From: Sphingobium ummariense RL-3
GTDB taxonomy: Bacteria > Pseudomonadota > Alphaproteobacteria > Sphingomonadales > Sphingomonadaceae
Assembly: GCF_000447205.1 (NCBI RefSeq)
Contig: NZ_AUWY01000111.1
Span: 1-63,028 of the forward strand
DNA length: 63,028 bases
Direction of reading: 5' to 3'
Of the stretch, positions 52,266 through 62,475 are shown in pieces. The notes below the pieces were generated by a model that was not told where the DNA came from, made no database searches, and saw only the letters and a program-made list of their open reading frames with translations. Position numbers and translations under genes: made by a program. The stretch's first letter is position 1. Each line of letters begins with the position of its first letter.

Positions 52266-55200
52266 TCACTCCGCCGGCTGCGCCTGTCCCGCATGCGCGG
52301 CGTCGTCGCCCTTGCGGTAGGTCAGCAGGCGCCGGCCGATCCGCGGGCCGATTGCCTGCTCAAGGCCCAGCGCCAGGCTGAAGGTTGCGGGCACGATGAC
52401 CAGCGTCAGGATGGTCGACAGGATCAGGCCGCCGATCACGGTGATGCCCATCGGTGCGCGCCACGCGCCGTCGCCCGACAGGGAAAGCGCGGTGGGCACC
52501 ATGCCCGCCACCATCGCGACGGTGGTCATCACGATCGGCTGGGCGCGCTTGTGACCGGCATCGACGATCGCCTCGAACTTCGGCACGCCCTTCTCCATCT
52601 CCTCCAGCGCGAAGTCAATGACCAGGATCGAGTTCTTGGCGACGATGCCGAGCAGCATGAGCAGGCCGATGAACACCGGCATCGACAGCGGCTGCCCCGC
52701 GATGTGCAGCGCCAGAGCGCCGCCCAGCGGCGCCAGCAGCAGCGACCCCAGGTTGACGAAGGGCGGCATCACCCGCTTGTAGAGCAGCATCAGCACCGCC
52801 AGCACCAGCATGATGCCGGAGATGACGGCGATCAGGAAGTTCTGCAGCATTTCCGCCTGCCACTTGCTGTCGCCGATATTCAGCTTCTGCACGCCCTGGA
52901 CCTTGCCGTCGAGCACCGCCTTCATCGTCGGCAGCGCATTGATCGCCTGCATCGCCTGGCTGGTGACGATGCCCGGCGCCAGGTCCGCCCCCACGACGAT
53001 GCGGCGAATCTGGTTGTAGCGGCGGATCTGGGTCGGGCCGGCGCCGAATTCGATGTCGGCGACGACCTTCAGCGGGACCGACCCGCCGTTGACGGTCGGC
53101 ACCGGCATGTTCTCGATCAGGCCGATGTCACGCCGGCTGTCTTCCCGCACCGCGACCCGGATCGGGATCTGACGGTCGGACAGCGAGAATTTGGCGCTGT
53201 TCTGGTCGATGTCGCCGATCGTCGCGATGCGGATCGCCTGGCTCAGCGCGGCGGTGGTGACGCCCATGCTGGCGGCGAGGTCAAGGCGCGGCTTCACGAT
53301 GATCTCCGGCCGCTGCATGTCGCCCTGCACGCGCGGGGCGCGGATCAGCTGGATGCCGCTCATCTCGGCCACGATCTTGTTCGCGGTCTCCTCCAGCAGC
53401 GCGGGATCGTCGCTGCCGAACATCAGCACGATGTCACGCCCGAAGCCGCCGCCCGACTGCGACTGGAAGTTGACGCGCGCGTCCGCGATGTCGTGGAACT
53501 CGGGCGCGACCTTGCGCTCCCAGTCGACCGAAGAGATCGGGCGGTCCTTCTTGAGCGTCAGGAAGATGTTCGCGCCGGTCGTCTCGATATCCGCAAAGGC
53601 GGCGTCGACCACGTCCTTGTCGGCCGTCAGCATGTCGGCGACGCGACGGGTGATGGCGGTGGTCTGCTCCAGCGTGCTGCCCGGCACCGTCTCGATCTTC
53701 ACCTGGCTGAAGTCGGTGTTGATGGTCGGCTGGAAGGTCATGGGCAGGGTCGCGAAGGCCAGGATGGTCGCAGCAAAGGCCAGGAAGCCGAAACCCAGGG
53801 TCCAGACCCGATGGTCGAACAGCCATGCGGTGAAGCGCGCGGCTCCGCCCCGCGCGCGGCGGGCGATCGCGCGCCGCTGGTCGAGCGACCAGTGCAGCAC
53901 CGCCATATAGACGTCCATCAGCCAGCCTTCGCCATGGCTTTCCTCGCCATGGGCCTTGAGGAAATAGGCCGCGACCATCGGCGTGATCAGGCGCGCGACG
54001 GCAAGGCTCATCAGCACGGACACGACCACGGTCATGCCGAACTGGATGAAGAACTGGCCGGCAAGGCCCGGCATCAGCGCGACCGGCAGGAACACCGCGA
54101 CGATCGCCATGGTGGTCGCCAGCACGGCGAGGCCAATCTCGTCCGCCGCGTCGATCGACGCCTGATAGGCGGTCTTGCCCATGCGCATGTGGCGGACGAT
54201 GTTCTCGATCTCCACGATCGCGTCGTCGACCAGCACGCCCGCCACCAGGCTCAGCGCCAGCAGCGAGATGCCGTTGAGCGTGAAGCCCATCATGTCCATG
54301 AACCAGAAGGCGGGGATCGCCGACAGCGGAATGGCGAGGGCGGAGATCATCGTCGCGCGCCAGTCGCGCAGGAACAGGAAGACGATGACGACCGCCAGCA
54401 CTGCACCCTCGATCATCGCCTGCATGGCCGAATGATACTGGTCGCGGGTATAGTCGACGCTGCTGTAGAGCTGCTTGAACTGGACCTTGGGGTTCTCCTG
54501 CTTCAGCTTGTCCAGCACCTTCATCGCATCGTCATAGACGGTGACGTCGGACGATCCCTTGGCCTTCTCCAGGCTGAAGCTGGTCACCTGCCGCCCGTTC
54601 ATCAGGGCGAGTGAGCGCTGCTCGGCATACATGTCGCGCACGTCGGCGATGTCGGCCAGCTTGACCGTCCGGCCGCCGGAAATGGCGATCTGCGTCTGCC
54701 CCAGCGTATAGGCGTCGCGGGCGTTGCCCAGCACCCGGATCGCCTGCTCGGCGCCGGCGATCTCGGTGCGGCCGCCCGCGGCGTTCAGGTTCACCTGGTT
54801 CAGCTGCGCATTGACCTGGGCCGCGGTGATGCCGTGGGACTGCAGCTTGGCAGGGTCCAAGATGACGCGGATCTCTCGGCTGACGCCGCCGTCGCGCTTG
54901 ACCGCCGCCATGCCTGGAACGCCCAGCAGCCGCTTGGCCACCGTGTTGTCGACATACCATGACAGCTCCTCCAGCGTCATGTCCGTCGCTTCGGCGCTGA
55001 AATAGGCGATGGGGCCGCCGTCGACGTCGATGCGCGACACCTGCGGTTCCAATATGCCTTCGGGCAGGTCGCTGCGGATCTGGTCGACCGCATTCTTGAC
55101 GTCGTTCACTGCGCGATCGACGGGGAGGCCGATCTGGAACTGGACGTTGGTGAGCGACTGCCCCTCCGACGCGAAGGACGTGATCTCGTCGACGCCGCTG

Positions 55201-55430
55201 ATGCCGCGCACCGCCGCCTCGACCCGCTGCGTCACCTGCGTTTCCAGCTCGGTGGGCGCGGCGCCCGGTTGCAGCACGGTGACGCTGACCATCGGGAAGC
55301 TGACGTCCGGATTCTGGTTGATGTCCATCCGGCTGAAGCTGACCAGTCCTGCCAGCAGCAGGGCTGCGAACAGCACGATCGGCGACATCGGGTTACGGAT
55401 GGCCCAGGCGGAGATGTTGCGAAAATTCAT
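52266..55430 (-). CDS. RND efflux pump permease subunit
   Basis: A 1054-residue trimeric inner-membrane proton/drug antiporter, full length. [20 protein letters not shown] at the start, two large periplasmic loops and about 12 helices fit the HAE1/AcrB-like superfamily. The proton-relay acidic pair is in [19 protein letters not shown] (helix 4). [20 protein letters not shown] is the matching C-terminal helix. It is coupled to the adaptor upstream. No outer-membrane channel gene adjoins. The substrate is unknown. Confidence 0.94.
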   Translation of the reverse strand: MNFRNISAWAIRNPMSPIVLFAALLLAGLVSFSRMDINQNPDVSFPMVSVTVLQPGAAPTELETQVTQRVEAAVRGISGVDEITSFASEGQSLTNVQFQIGLPVDRAVNDVKNAVDQIRSDLPEGILEPQVSRIDVDGGPIAYFSAEATDMTLEELSWYVDNTVAKRLLGVPGMAAVKRDGGVSREIRVILDPAKLQSHGITAAQVNAQLNQVNLNAAGGRTEIAGAEQAIRVLGNARDAYTLGQTQIAISGGRTVKLADIADVRDMYAEQRSLALMNGRQVTSFSLEKAKGSSDVTVYDDAMKVLDKLKQENPKVQFKQLYSSVDYTRDQYHSAMQAMIEGAVLAVVIVFLFLRDWRATMISALAIPLSAIPAFWFMDMMGFTLNGISLLALSLVAGVLVDDAIVEIENIVRHMRMGKTAYQASIDAADEIGLAVLATTMAIVAVFLPVALMPGLAGQFFIQFGMTVVVSVLMSLAVARLITPMVAAYFLKAHGEESHGEGWLMDVYMAVLHWSLDQRRAIARRARGGAARFTAWLFDHRVWTLGFGFLAFAATILAFATLPMTFQPTINTDFSQVKIETVPGSTLEQTTAITRRVADMLTADKDVVDAAFADIETTGANIFLTLKKDRPISSVDWERKVAPEFHDIADARVNFQSQSGGGFGRDIVLMFGSDDPALLEETANKIVAEMSGIQLIRAPRVQGDMQRPEIIVKPRLDLAASMGVTTAALSQAIRIATIGDIDQNSAKFSLSDRQIPIRVAVREDSRRDIGLIENMPVPTVNGGSVPLKVVADIEFGAGPTQIRRYNQIRRIVVGADLAPGIVTSQAMQAINALPTMKAVLDGKVQGVQKLNIGDSKWQAEMLQNFLIAVISGIMLVLAVLMLLYKRVMPPFVNLGSLLLAPLGGALALHIAGQPLSMPVFIGLLMLLGIVAKNSILVIDFALEEMEKGVPKFEAIVDAGHKRAQPIVMTTVAMVAGMVPTALSLSGDGAWRAPMGITVIGGLILSTILTLVIVPATFSLALGLEQAIGPRIGRRLLTYRKGDDAAHAGQAQPAE

Positions 55431-55475
55431 GGCGGCCTTCCCTGCCGGCCTTCCCCGCCGGCCTGTGGACGGACG

Positions 55476-55487
55476 GCGACGCGACAG
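55476..55487 (+). repeat. Single copy of the GCGACGCGACAG repeat unit
   Basis: An isolated match to the array A unit, in the gap between the RND adaptor and permease genes. Confidence 0.5.
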
Positions 55488-55502
55488 GCGCCGCCAGTCC
55501 CC

Positions 55503-56675
55503 TTATTTCGTCTTCTGCACTTCCGGCTTGACCTTCTGCCCAGGGGTCAGGAAGGCGCCGGCCGAAGCCACGATGCGTTCCTGGCCCGTGATGCCGGACA
55601 GCACCGACACACCGGCATCAGACACCTGGCCGACCTTCACGTCGCGGCGCTCGACCTGGTTGCCGCCGTTGACGACATAGACATAATTGCCCTTGGCGTC
55701 GCTCTGTACCGCGGATTCAGGCAGCATGGGAGAGGATCCCGATCCGCTGACGATCGTCGCAGAGGCGAAGCCGCCAGGGCGGATGCCCGGATTGTACGGA
55801 ATGGCGATGCGCGCGATACCCAGCCGCGTCTGCGGATCGACGACCGGCGAAACCTGCCACACCCGCCCGGCGAACTGATCCTTCGACCCGACCGGGGTCA
55901 CGGTCGCGCTGTTGCCGGTGCGGATGCTGGCGAGGTCGCCCTCGCTCAGCTGCGCCAGCATCTCCATCTCGCCGTCCTTGGCCATGCGGAACAGCACGCC
56001 GCTGCCCGCCTGGACGATCTGGCCGGGCTCGACCGTGCGGGTCAGCACCAGACCGGAGGCGGGGGCCTTGATGTCCAGCCGCCCGGTCCGCGCCTGCTGC
56101 TCGGCGAGTTGCGCCGCGGCGACGTTGACGCGCGCCTGCGCGGCGTCGCGCGTGGCGGTGCGCTGGTCGATGTCGGCGGCGCTGATGAAACCCCGTCCCA
56201 CCAGCGCCTTGGCGCGGTCGAGCTGCGCCTGCGCCAGCTTGGCGTCGGCGCGCGCCACCTCCACCTGGGCGGCAAGCGAGCGGACCTGCTCGGCCTGCAC
56301 CGACCGTTCGATCACCGCCAGAACCTGACCCGCGCGCACCCAGTCGCCCGGCTGCACCAGCACGCGCAGCACCGCGCCGCCCTCGCCGACCACGCCGACC
56401 GGCATGTCGACCCGCGCGGCGAGCGATCCTGTCGCGCTGACCGTGCGCTGGACGTTCGTCTGGCCGGGACTGATGACCGTCACGACCGGCGCCTGCGCCC
56501 CTGCATCGGCGGGCGTCGCTGCCTTGTCGCCGCGCGACAGCCAAACCGCCGCGGCGACCAGCGCCACTGCTGCGACGCCGGCCACGATCAGTATCCGCCG
56601 CTTGCGCTTGCGCGCTTCGTCATCTTCCAGGCCGACGATCGCAACGTCGCCCATCAGCTGGGTCTCGTAATTCAT
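55503..56675 (-). CDS. RND efflux periplasmic adaptor subunit
   Basis: About 390 residues from ATG 56675 (GGAAA upstream); ATG 56687 adds four but its ribosome site would be too close. A membrane anchor (RRILIVAGVAAVALVAAAVWL) is followed by the lipoyl/barrel-sandwich halves (VDMPVGVVGEGGAVLRVLVQ; TGRLDIKAPASGLVLTRTVE) flanking an alpha-helical hairpin, then beta-barrel and membrane-proximal domains. It bridges the permease to an outer-membrane channel. Confidence 0.93.
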   Translation of the reverse strand: MNYETQLMGDVAIVGLEDDEARKRKRRILIVAGVAAVALVAAAVWLSRGDKAATPADAGAQAPVVTVISPGQTNVQRTVSATGSLAARVDMPVGVVGEGGAVLRVLVQPGDWVRAGQVLAVIERSVQAEQVRSLAAQVEVARADAKLAQAQLDRAKALVGRGFISAADIDQRTATRDAAQARVNVAAAQLAEQQARTGRLDIKAPASGLVLTRTVEPGQIVQAGSGVLFRMAKDGEMEMLAQLSEGDLASIRTGNSATVTPVGSKDQFAGRVWQVSPVVDPQTRLGIARIAIPYNPGIRPGGFASATIVSGSGSSPMLPESAVQSDAKGNYVYVVNGGNQVERRDVKVGQVSDAGVSVLSGITGQERIVASAGAFLTPGQKVKPEVQKTK

Positions 56676-56716
56676 GCCGATTTCCATTCTCCGGCGCTTT
56701 GCCCCTAAACGCCACT

Positions 56717-56736
56717 GTGTTATATGAATATAGCAC
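56717..56736. promoter_or_regulatory. Near-perfect dyad upstream of RND pump operon
   Basis: GTGTTATAT, GA, ATATAGCAC: arms match at 8 of 9 positions, about 42 bases before the adaptor start in an A+T-rich patch. The size and symmetry fit a TetR/MarR-type operator; no such regulator gene is in the window. The rest of the 56676-56885 spacer holds nothing I recognise. Confidence 0.55.
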
Positions 56737-56885
56737 CAGCCTCAAGCCCCAAATATCATGGATGGCGGGGGGACGGCAAAGCCAATCTGTGCCGGAGTGG
56801 AACGGTCATTCCGGGAGCGTCGCGGCCGCTTGCCAAAGCTGCCCGCTTGTGTCGCTATGGCTGACAGGGGTCGGAGGGACGGACG

Positions 56886-57134
56886 ATGGAAGTGCTGGGC
56901 TGGATCATCCTGGGGCTGTTCGCCGGCGCCATAGCGCGGCTGGTCATGCCCGGCCGCGACCCGGGCGGCTGTGTCGTCACGATATTGCTGGGCATCGCCG
57001 GCGCCCTGTTCGCGGGCTTTGTCGGCCGCCTGCTCGGCGTGACCGCGCCGGGCGACCATGGCGGTTTCATCGGCGCGGTGCTGGGGGCAGTGGCGGTGCT
57101 GGCAATCTACCGCTGGTTCGCGCAGCGCGGCTGA
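56886..57134 (+). CDS. GlsB/YeaQ/YmgE family stress-response membrane protein
   Basis: An 82-residue protein with three helices (EVLGWIILGLFAGAIARLVM, VVTILLGIAGALFAGFVGRLLG, FIGAVLGAVAVLAIYRWF) and the family marker MPGRDPGGCVVTILLGIAGA. Members are small inner-membrane proteins induced under stress, of unknown mechanism. It converges on a paralogue. Confidence 0.9.
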   Translation: MEVLGWIILGLFAGAIARLVMPGRDPGGCVVTILLGIAGALFAGFVGRLLGVTAPGDHGGFIGAVLGAVAVLAIYRWFAQRG

Positions 57135-57160
57135 GTCGCCTTTGCCGGCCGTTCATACGA

Positions 57161-57193
57161 AAAGGGCCGCGCCGACGATCGACGCAGCCCTTT
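57161..57193. terminator. Bidirectional terminator between the two YeaQ-like genes
   Basis: AAAGGGC at 57161 pairs with GCCCTTT at 57187, with further pairing in the centre, giving A/T tails on both strands between convergent genes. Confidence 0.75.
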
Positions 57194-57213
57194 GGTTCGG
57201 CAGGATGGCGGGG

Positions 57214-57471
57214 TTAGCGCACCGACCCGCGGCGCACCAGGTTGACGATCGCCAGCAGGATCACCGCGCCCACCAGCGAGACGAGGAAGCTGGTCAAGTT
57301 GAGCCCGCTTTCGTTGATCGAGCCGCCGCTGAAGATCAGACCGCCGATGAAGGCGCCGACGATGCCGACGACGATGTTCAGCAATATACCCTGTTGTGCG
57401 TCCGTGCGCATGATCAGGCTGGCAAGCCAGCCGATGACGCCGCCGACGATAAGCCACAAAATGATGCCCAT
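57214..57471 (-). CDS. GlsB/YeaQ/YmgE family membrane protein, second copy
   Basis: An 85-residue protein with three hydrophobic segments (ILWLIVGGVIGWLASLIM, ILLNIVVGIVGAFIGGLI, TSFLVSLVGAVILLAIVNLV). TDAQQGILLNIVVGIVGA is the family motif. GGAGAG upstream sets the start at ATG 57471. It lacks the PGRDPGG form of the other copy, so the two are distinct subfamily members rather than a recent duplication. Confidence 0.88.
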   Translation of the reverse strand: MGIILWLIVGGVIGWLASLIMRTDAQQGILLNIVVGIVGAFIGGLIFSGGSINESGLNLTSFLVSLVGAVILLAIVNLVRRGSVR

Positions 57472-57612
57472 GTGAGTCTCTCCTTGCACCAGCGCCCCCC
57501 GGCGGTTGGCTGAAGCATGTAACGGCGGAGGATGAATTGCGTTCCCCAACGAAATGATTGTTGGCTTCGGGCTGGCTTCCGGCACGATGATCATGTGAGT
57601 TCCAATAGCAAA

Positions 57613-57638
57613 AGGCCGCGGGTTGCCCCGCGGCCTTC
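57613..57638 (-). terminator. Strong terminator after sciP
   Basis: An 11-base-pair perfect stem (AAGGCCGCGGG with its complement, loop TTGC) ending in TTTT on the minus strand, about 30 bases past the sciP stop. Confidence 0.85.
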
Positions 57639-57669
57639 ATGGCGACCCGGCTCCTTCGGCCTTATTTCG

Positions 57670-57969
57670 TCAGAACTTCTGCTGCCGTTCGTAGAGCGAC
57701 TTGTAATATTGGATGCGCGTGACGCGCAGGCCGTGCATGCCGGACCGGTCGACGGCACGCTGCCAGCCGGCGAATTCCTCCAGCGTCAGGTTGTACCGTT
57801 CGCACGCCTCGTCCACGGTCAGCAGCCCGCCATTGACGGCGGCGACGACCTCGGCCTTGCGGCGCACGACCCAACGGGTGGTGTCAGCCGGGGGCAGGCT
57901 CTCCAGCGTCAGCGGCTCACCCAAGGGACCGACGACCTGAGCTGGCCGGATTTTCTGATTTTCTATCAT
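57670..57969 (-). CDS. sciP: CtrA inhibitor SciP (DUF1153)
   Basis: A 99-residue DNA-binding protein of the alphaproteobacterial cell cycle; in Caulobacter it binds CtrA and blocks CtrA-activated promoters. The conserved core PPADTTRWVVRRKAEVVAAV, NGGLLTVDEACERYNLTLEE and FAGWQRAVDRSGMHGLRVTR is complete. The start at ATG 57969 (MIENQKIRP) matches known family members; a longer frame is rejected. It ends at a strong terminator and appears monocistronic or follows a small ORF. Confidence 0.93.
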   Translation of the reverse strand: MIENQKIRPAQVVGPLGEPLTLESLPPADTTRWVVRRKAEVVAAVNGGLLTVDEACERYNLTLEEFAGWQRAVDRSGMHGLRVTRIQYYKSLYERQQKF

Positions 57970-58029
57970 TCTCACCCTCAAATGCGGCACTGGTTGCTGA
58001 AAGCTCAGCAGCGAAAACCCTTATCCGCC

Positions 58030-58371
58030 TCAGCCCTGAACATCGGCTAAAGCGCCACGGTAAACGCCGTTTTCATCATCCTTGCCCCACCTTGAATGCC
58101 CTGCGATCAGCGGGTTGAAGCTGCCTGCAAGGCGCGCGGCGTCGATCACGCCACTGGAACCCGGCGAGAAAACCCCCGCCAGCTCCTCGACCCAGTCTTC
58201 TGGTCCGTCCTGCCCCCGCAGGACGCCCGCCACCGCCCGTGCCGTCGGACTGCCCGCCTGCGTCGCCGCCGAAACGGCGCGCAGGAAGGGCCAGGCCGGA
58301 ATCCGCCAACGATCGACGGGCCGGGCATGTGCAGGCCGCAGCCCGCGGGAACGGTGGAAGCTCAGGTCCAT
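58030..58371 (-). CDS. Possible small hypothetical protein
   Basis: A 113-codon frame upstream of sciP on the same strand. Codons have GC-rich third positions and the protein is of ordinary composition ([40 protein letters not shown]), but no family is recognised and the ribosome site is poor. It occupies most of the 58030-58494 gap before mnmA. It may be non-coding. Confidence 0.35.
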   Translation of the reverse strand: MDLSFHRSRGLRPAHARPVDRWRIPAWPFLRAVSAATQAGSPTARAVAGVLRGQDGPEDWVEELAGVFSPGSSGVIDAARLAGSFNPLIAGHSRWGKDDENGVYRGALADVQG

Positions 58372-58494
58372 GTTCCCGTTGGTAAGCGCAAATGGATAAA
58401 GCGAGGTAAACCCGCTCGCATTTCGTTGCACCGCCCAGCGGCAGCGCCGCGATCGCGCTGGAACCCCGCGCGTTCCACGCCTATATGCGCGCCC

Positions 58495-59601
58495 ATGCAG
58501 CCAGAATTCCAGCTTGCCGGGCCGCTCGCGCAGCGGCGAATCGTCGTTGCCATGTCCGGCGGCGTCGATTCGAGCGTGGTGGCGGCGCTCGCCGCACGGA
58601 CCGGGGCGGAGGTGATCGGGGTCACGCTTCAGCTCTACGACCATGGCGCCGCCGTCGGCCGCACGGGCAGCTGCTGCGCCGGTCAGGACATCCGCGACGC
58701 CCGCGCCGTAGCCGACCGGATCGGCATCGCGCACTATGTCTTCGACTATGAAAGCCGCTTCCGCGACTCGGTGATCGCGGATTTCGCCGACGAATATATG
58801 GCCGGCCGCACCCCCATTCCCTGCGTGAAGTGCAACATGGGGGTGAAGTTCACCGATCTCTTCCAGATCGCACGCGATCTGGGCGCCGACTGCCTCGCCA
58901 CGGGCCATTATGTCCGCCGAGTCGAAGGCTCGCAGGGCGCGGAACTGCACCGTGCCGCCGATCCCGCGCGCGACCAGAGCTATTTCCTGTTCGCAACCAC
59001 CCAGGCGCAGCTCGACTATCTGCGCTTCCCCCTGGGGGGCCTGCCCAAGCCACAGGTGCGGGAGATCGCGGCGGACCTCGGCCTGTCGGTGGCGCTCAAG
59101 CCCGACAGCCAGGACATCTGCTTCGTGCCCGACGGCGACTATGCGAAGATCGTGCGCAAGCTGCGCCCCGACGCGGACGAGGGCGGCGACATCGTCCATG
59201 TCGATGGCCGCCTGCTCGGCGCGCACAGGGGGCTGATCCACTATACGGTCGGCCAGCGCCGGGGGCTGGAGATCGGCGGCCAGGCCGAGCCGCTCTACGT
59301 CGTCCGCCTCGATGCCGCGGAGCGCCGGGTCATCGTCGGCCCTAAGGCCGCGCTCGCCGTATCGGGTGCGCGCCTGTCCGACATCAACTGGCTGGGCGGC
59401 GATTTCACCGGAGTCCTGACCGCCAAGGTGCGCTCGATGGCGAAGCCCGTCCCCGCCCGGCTGGACGGCGACCGGCTGGTCTTCGACGCGCCCGAATATG
59501 GCGTCGCGCCCGGCCAGGCGGCGGTTCTCTACGCCGGCGACCGCGTGCTGGGCGGCGGCTGGATCGCTGAAACGCAGGCCGCGCTCGCGCAGGTGGCGTG
59601 A
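58495..59601 (+). CDS. mnmA: tRNA-specific 2-thiouridylase
   Basis: Thiolates U34 of tRNA-Lys/Glu/Gln. It has 368 residues. The PP-loop is [24 protein letters not shown], the catalytic Cys pair ([14 protein letters not shown] and [15 protein letters not shown]) and [10 protein letters not shown] are in place. The start at ATG 58495 is the nearest good candidate to the domain. hisG follows after a 243-base gap in which I see no gene. Confidence 0.96.
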   Translation: MQPEFQLAGPLAQRRIVVAMSGGVDSSVVAALAARTGAEVIGVTLQLYDHGAAVGRTGSCCAGQDIRDARAVADRIGIAHYVFDYESRFRDSVIADFADEYMAGRTPIPCVKCNMGVKFTDLFQIARDLGADCLATGHYVRRVEGSQGAELHRAADPARDQSYFLFATTQAQLDYLRFPLGGLPKPQVREIAADLGLSVALKPDSQDICFVPDGDYAKIVRKLRPDADEGGDIVHVDGRLLGAHRGLIHYTVGQRRGLEIGGQAEPLYVVRLDAAERRVIVGPKAALAVSGARLSDINWLGGDFTGVLTAKVRSMAKPVPARLDGDRLVFDAPEYGVAPGQAAVLYAGDRVLGGGWIAETQAALAQVA

Positions 59602-59844
59602 CGCCGATCACGGATCGGGCCGACGATCCATGACAGGAACGGGGTGCTGCCCCGCGCGAATCCCTCTCTCTCAAACCCTCTCTCTTGGGGGACGGGGATG
59701 CAAAGCACCGGCGGCATGTCGCGCGGCCGACGCCGGGTGAGGAGGGGCGGCCCTGAAGGGGCGCGCCGGCAGGCCTGTCCTTCCTCATCCGGTTCGGCCC
59801 GCAACCTTGCCCTTTCGCGCCCCCGCCGGTAAGGCCCGCGCGTC

Positions 59845-60507
59845 ATGACTCGCCCGCTCACCTTCGCCATTCCCAAGGGTCGCATTCTCGACGAGGCGCT
59901 GCCGCTCCTCGCGCGCGCCGGGATCGAGCCGGAGGCAGAGTTCCATGACAAGCGCAGCCGCGCATTGCGTTTCGCGACCAACCGCCCGGACGTCTCCATC
60001 ATCCGCGTGCGCGCCTTCGACGTCGCCACCTTCGTCGCCCATGGCGCGGCGCAGATCGGCATCGTCGGCTCCGACGTGGTCGAAGAGTTCGACTATTCGG
60101 AGCTCTATGCCCCGGTCGACCTCGACATCGGCCATTGCCGCCTGTCCGTCGCCGAACCGGCGGGTCTTGCCGGCGAGGACGAGGCGGCGATGAGCCATGT
60201 CCGCGTCGCCACCAAATATCCGCACCTGACGCGCCGATATTATGAGGCGATGGGGCTCCAGGCGGAATGCGTGAAGCTGAACGGCGCGATGGAACTGGCC
60301 CCGTCGCTGGGCCTGTCGCGCCGCATCGTCGACCTGGTCTCCTCGGGCGCGACGCTCAAGGCCAACGGGCTGGTCGAGACGCATGTCATCATGCAGGTCT
60401 CCGCGCGCCTGATCGTCAACCGCGCCGCCTTCAAGATGCGCTCGGCCGACCTCGCCCCGATGGTCGAGGCCTTCCGCAAGGCCGTGGGGGTGAAGGATGC
60501 CGCTTGA
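59845..60507 (+). CDS. hisG: ATP phosphoribosyltransferase, short form
   Basis: First enzyme of histidine synthesis. It has 220 residues, the short (HisG-S) type that lacks the regulatory C-terminal domain and needs HisZ, which is not in the window. [35 protein letters not shown] [15 protein letters not shown] and [18 protein letters not shown] are family blocks. hisD follows after a hairpin repeat. Confidence 0.95.
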   Translation: MTRPLTFAIPKGRILDEALPLLARAGIEPEAEFHDKRSRALRFATNRPDVSIIRVRAFDVATFVAHGAAQIGIVGSDVVEEFDYSELYAPVDLDIGHCRLSVAEPAGLAGEDEAAMSHVRVATKYPHLTRRYYEAMGLQAECVKLNGAMELAPSLGLSRRIVDLVSSGATLKANGLVETHVIMQVSARLIVNRAAFKMRSADLAPMVEAFRKAVGVKDAA

Positions 60508-60515
60508 CCTTCCTC

Positions 60516-60597
60516 CGTCATCCCAGCGAAAGCTGGGATCTCGTTTCCTCTCTCCCGCCTCAAGAAAAGAGAGAGCCCAGCTTTCGCTGGGATGACG
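60516..60597. repeat. Perfect REP-like inverted repeat between hisG and hisD
   Basis: A 22-base arm at 60516-60537 is repeated as its exact complement at 60576-60597. Each arm is itself a small hairpin (CCCAGC, GAAA, GCTGGG), and the loop holds CTCTCTC/GAGAGAG pairing. It lies within a probable transcript, so it may stabilise hisG mRNA or reduce read-through. Confidence 0.8.
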
Positions 60598-60608
60598 AAA
60601 GACAAGCC

Positions 60609-61898
60609 ATGCCCCTTCGCCTCACCACCGCAGCGCCCGATTTCGCGTCCGCCTTCACCGCGCTGGTCGATGCGCGCCGCGAAGCGGACGAGGACGTTTC
60701 GCGCGATGTCGCCGCGATCCTGAAGCGCGTCCGGAGCGAGGGCGACACCGCGCTCGCCGATTTTACCCGCCGCTTCGACCGGCACGATCTGGACGCGAGC
60801 GGCTGGGCGGTCGAGCCGGCCGAATGCCGCGCCGCGCTGGAGACCATTCCCACGAAGCTGCGCGACGCGCTGGAGCTCGCCGCCGCCCGCATCGCCGCCT
60901 ACCATGAGAAGCAGAAGCCGCAGGACAGCGACGGGATCGACGCCGCGGGCGTGCGGCTGGGCGCGCGCTGGCGTCCGGTGGATGCCGCCGGGCTCTATGT
61001 CCCCGGTGGTCGCGCCGCCTATCCCAGCTCGCTGCTGATGAACGTCATCCCCGCCAGGGTCGCTGGAGTCGGCCGGATCGCGATGGTGACGCCGACGCCC
61101 GGCGGGACGATCAACCCGATGGTCCTCGCCGCCGCCCGCATCGCCGGGATCGAGGAAATCTGGCGGGTCGGCGGCGCGCAGGCGATCGCGGCGCTTGCCT
61201 ATGGCACGGGGCGCATCCGTCCCGTGGACGTCGTCACCGGCCCGGGCAATGCCTGGGTCGCGGAGGCCAAGCGCCAGCTTTACGGCGTCGTCGGTATCGA
61301 CATGGTCGCCGGCCCATCGGAGATTGTCGTCGTCGCCGACGCGAAGAACGATCCGGACTGGATCGCGGCCGATCTGCTGAGCCAGTCCGAGCATGATCCG
61401 ACCAGCCAGTCGATCCTTTTCACCGATGACGCGGCCTTCGCCGACGCGGTGGAAAAGTCGGTCGAGGGGCGCCTCGCCCAGCTCGCGACCCGCGAAGTGG
61501 CGGCGGCAAGCTGGACTGCCAACGGCGCGATCATCCTCGTCCGCGACCTTGAGGAAGCCATGCCGCTGGTCGACCGGCTCGCGCCCGAGCATCTGGAGCT
61601 GGCAGTCGATGATCCCGACGCCTTGTTCGCGCAGGTGCGCCATGCCGGTTCCGTCTTCCTCGGCCGCATGACGCCCGAGGCGGTGGGCGATTACGTCGCC
61701 GGGCCCAACCATGTCCTCCCCACCGGGCGCCGCGCCCGCTTCTCTTCGGGCCTCTCCGTGCTCGACTTCATGAAGCGCACCAGCTTCCTCGGGCTCGACA
61801 AGGGCGCGATCGAGGCGATCGGTCCCGCCGCCGTGGCGCTGGCCGAGGCGGAGGGCCTGCCCGCCCATGCCGCGTCGGTGGCGTTGCGCCTCTCCTGA
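60609..61898 (+). CDS. hisD: Histidinol dehydrogenase
   Basis: Final two oxidations to histidine. It has 429 residues. GLYVPGGRAAYPSSLLMNV, VGGAQAIAALAYGTG, VTGPGNAWVAEAKRQL and the zinc ligands in ADLLSQSEHDPTSQS and APEHLELAVDDP are present. It starts 11 bases after the REP-like element and is followed by nusB. Confidence 0.97.
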   Translation: MPLRLTTAAPDFASAFTALVDARREADEDVSRDVAAILKRVRSEGDTALADFTRRFDRHDLDASGWAVEPAECRAALETIPTKLRDALELAAARIAAYHEKQKPQDSDGIDAAGVRLGARWRPVDAAGLYVPGGRAAYPSSLLMNVIPARVAGVGRIAMVTPTPGGTINPMVLAAARIAGIEEIWRVGGAQAIAALAYGTGRIRPVDVVTGPGNAWVAEAKRQLYGVVGIDMVAGPSEIVVVADAKNDPDWIAADLLSQSEHDPTSQSILFTDDAAFADAVEKSVEGRLAQLATREVAAASWTANGAIILVRDLEEAMPLVDRLAPEHLELAVDDPDALFAQVRHAGSVFLGRMTPEAVGDYVAGPNHVLPTGRRARFSSGLSVLDFMKRTSFLGLDKGAIEAIGPAAVALAEAEGLPAHAASVALRLS

Positions 61899-61919
61899 CA
61901 CCGGAGTAGGGGGCAGGGT

Positions 61920-62366
61920 ATGAACGACCGCTCCAAATCCCGCTCTGCCGCGCGCCTCGCCGCGGTGCAGGCGCTCTACCAGCTCGAAATGGAGGGCACG
62001 CCGCTCGCGGCCCTGCTGCACGAATTCCATCAGCATCGCCTCGGCGCCACCATCGAGGACGTGACCTACGCCGAGGCGGAGGTGCCCTTCTTCGACGACA
62101 TCGTGTCGGGCGTGGACAAGCGCCGCGCGGAGATCGACGCGCTGGTCGCCGCGCGCCTGTCGCAGGGCTGGGCGCTCGACCGGCTCGACCGGCCGATGCG
62201 CCAGATCCTGCGCGCCGGCACTTATGAACTGCTCGCTCGGCCGGACGTCGGCACCGGCACCGTCATCAGCGAATATCTCGATGTCGCGCACGCCTTCTAC
62301 GACCGGCGCGAGGCGGGATTCGTCAACGGCCTGCTCGACGCCGTGGCGAAGGACGTGCGGAAATAG
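61920..62366 (+). CDS. nusB: Transcription antitermination factor NusB
   Basis: Binds boxA RNA with NusE in rRNA antitermination. It has 148 residues, all-helical. SAARLAAVQALYQLEMEGTP, LDRPMRQILRAGTYELL and TVISEYLDVAHAFYDRREAGFVN are typical. Here it is grouped with his genes and thiL rather than with the rib operon where many alphaproteobacteria keep it. GGGGGCAGGGT upstream may be the ribosome site. Confidence 0.94.
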   Translation: MNDRSKSRSAARLAAVQALYQLEMEGTPLAALLHEFHQHRLGATIEDVTYAEAEVPFFDDIVSGVDKRRAEIDALVAARLSQGWALDRLDRPMRQILRAGTYELLARPDVGTGTVISEYLDVAHAFYDRREAGFVNGLLDAVAKDVRK

Positions 62367-62373
62367 CCCCTTC

Positions 62374-62466
62374 CCGTCAACCTGAACTTGTTTCAGGGTC
62401 CATTTCCCCTCTCGCGCGGTTGGTGCCGAAGGCGAAATGGATGCTGAAACGAGTTCAGCATGACGG
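62374..62466. repeat. Dispersed inverted repeat abutting the thiL ribosome site
   Basis: Arms 62374-62407 and 62433-62466 pair with some mismatches (about 27 of 33). The right arm ends where the thiL GGAGGA begins (62465-62470), so the folded RNA could partly mask that site. Confidence 0.65.
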
Positions 62467-62475
62467 AGGAATATG

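Noticed and set aside
52257..54614. Long plus-strand open frame (785 codons) opposite the RND permease
   Set aside because: Its His/Asp/Arg/Gln-rich composition is typical of the antisense of a GC-rich gene, with no recognisable domain, while the opposite strand encodes a complete RND protein.
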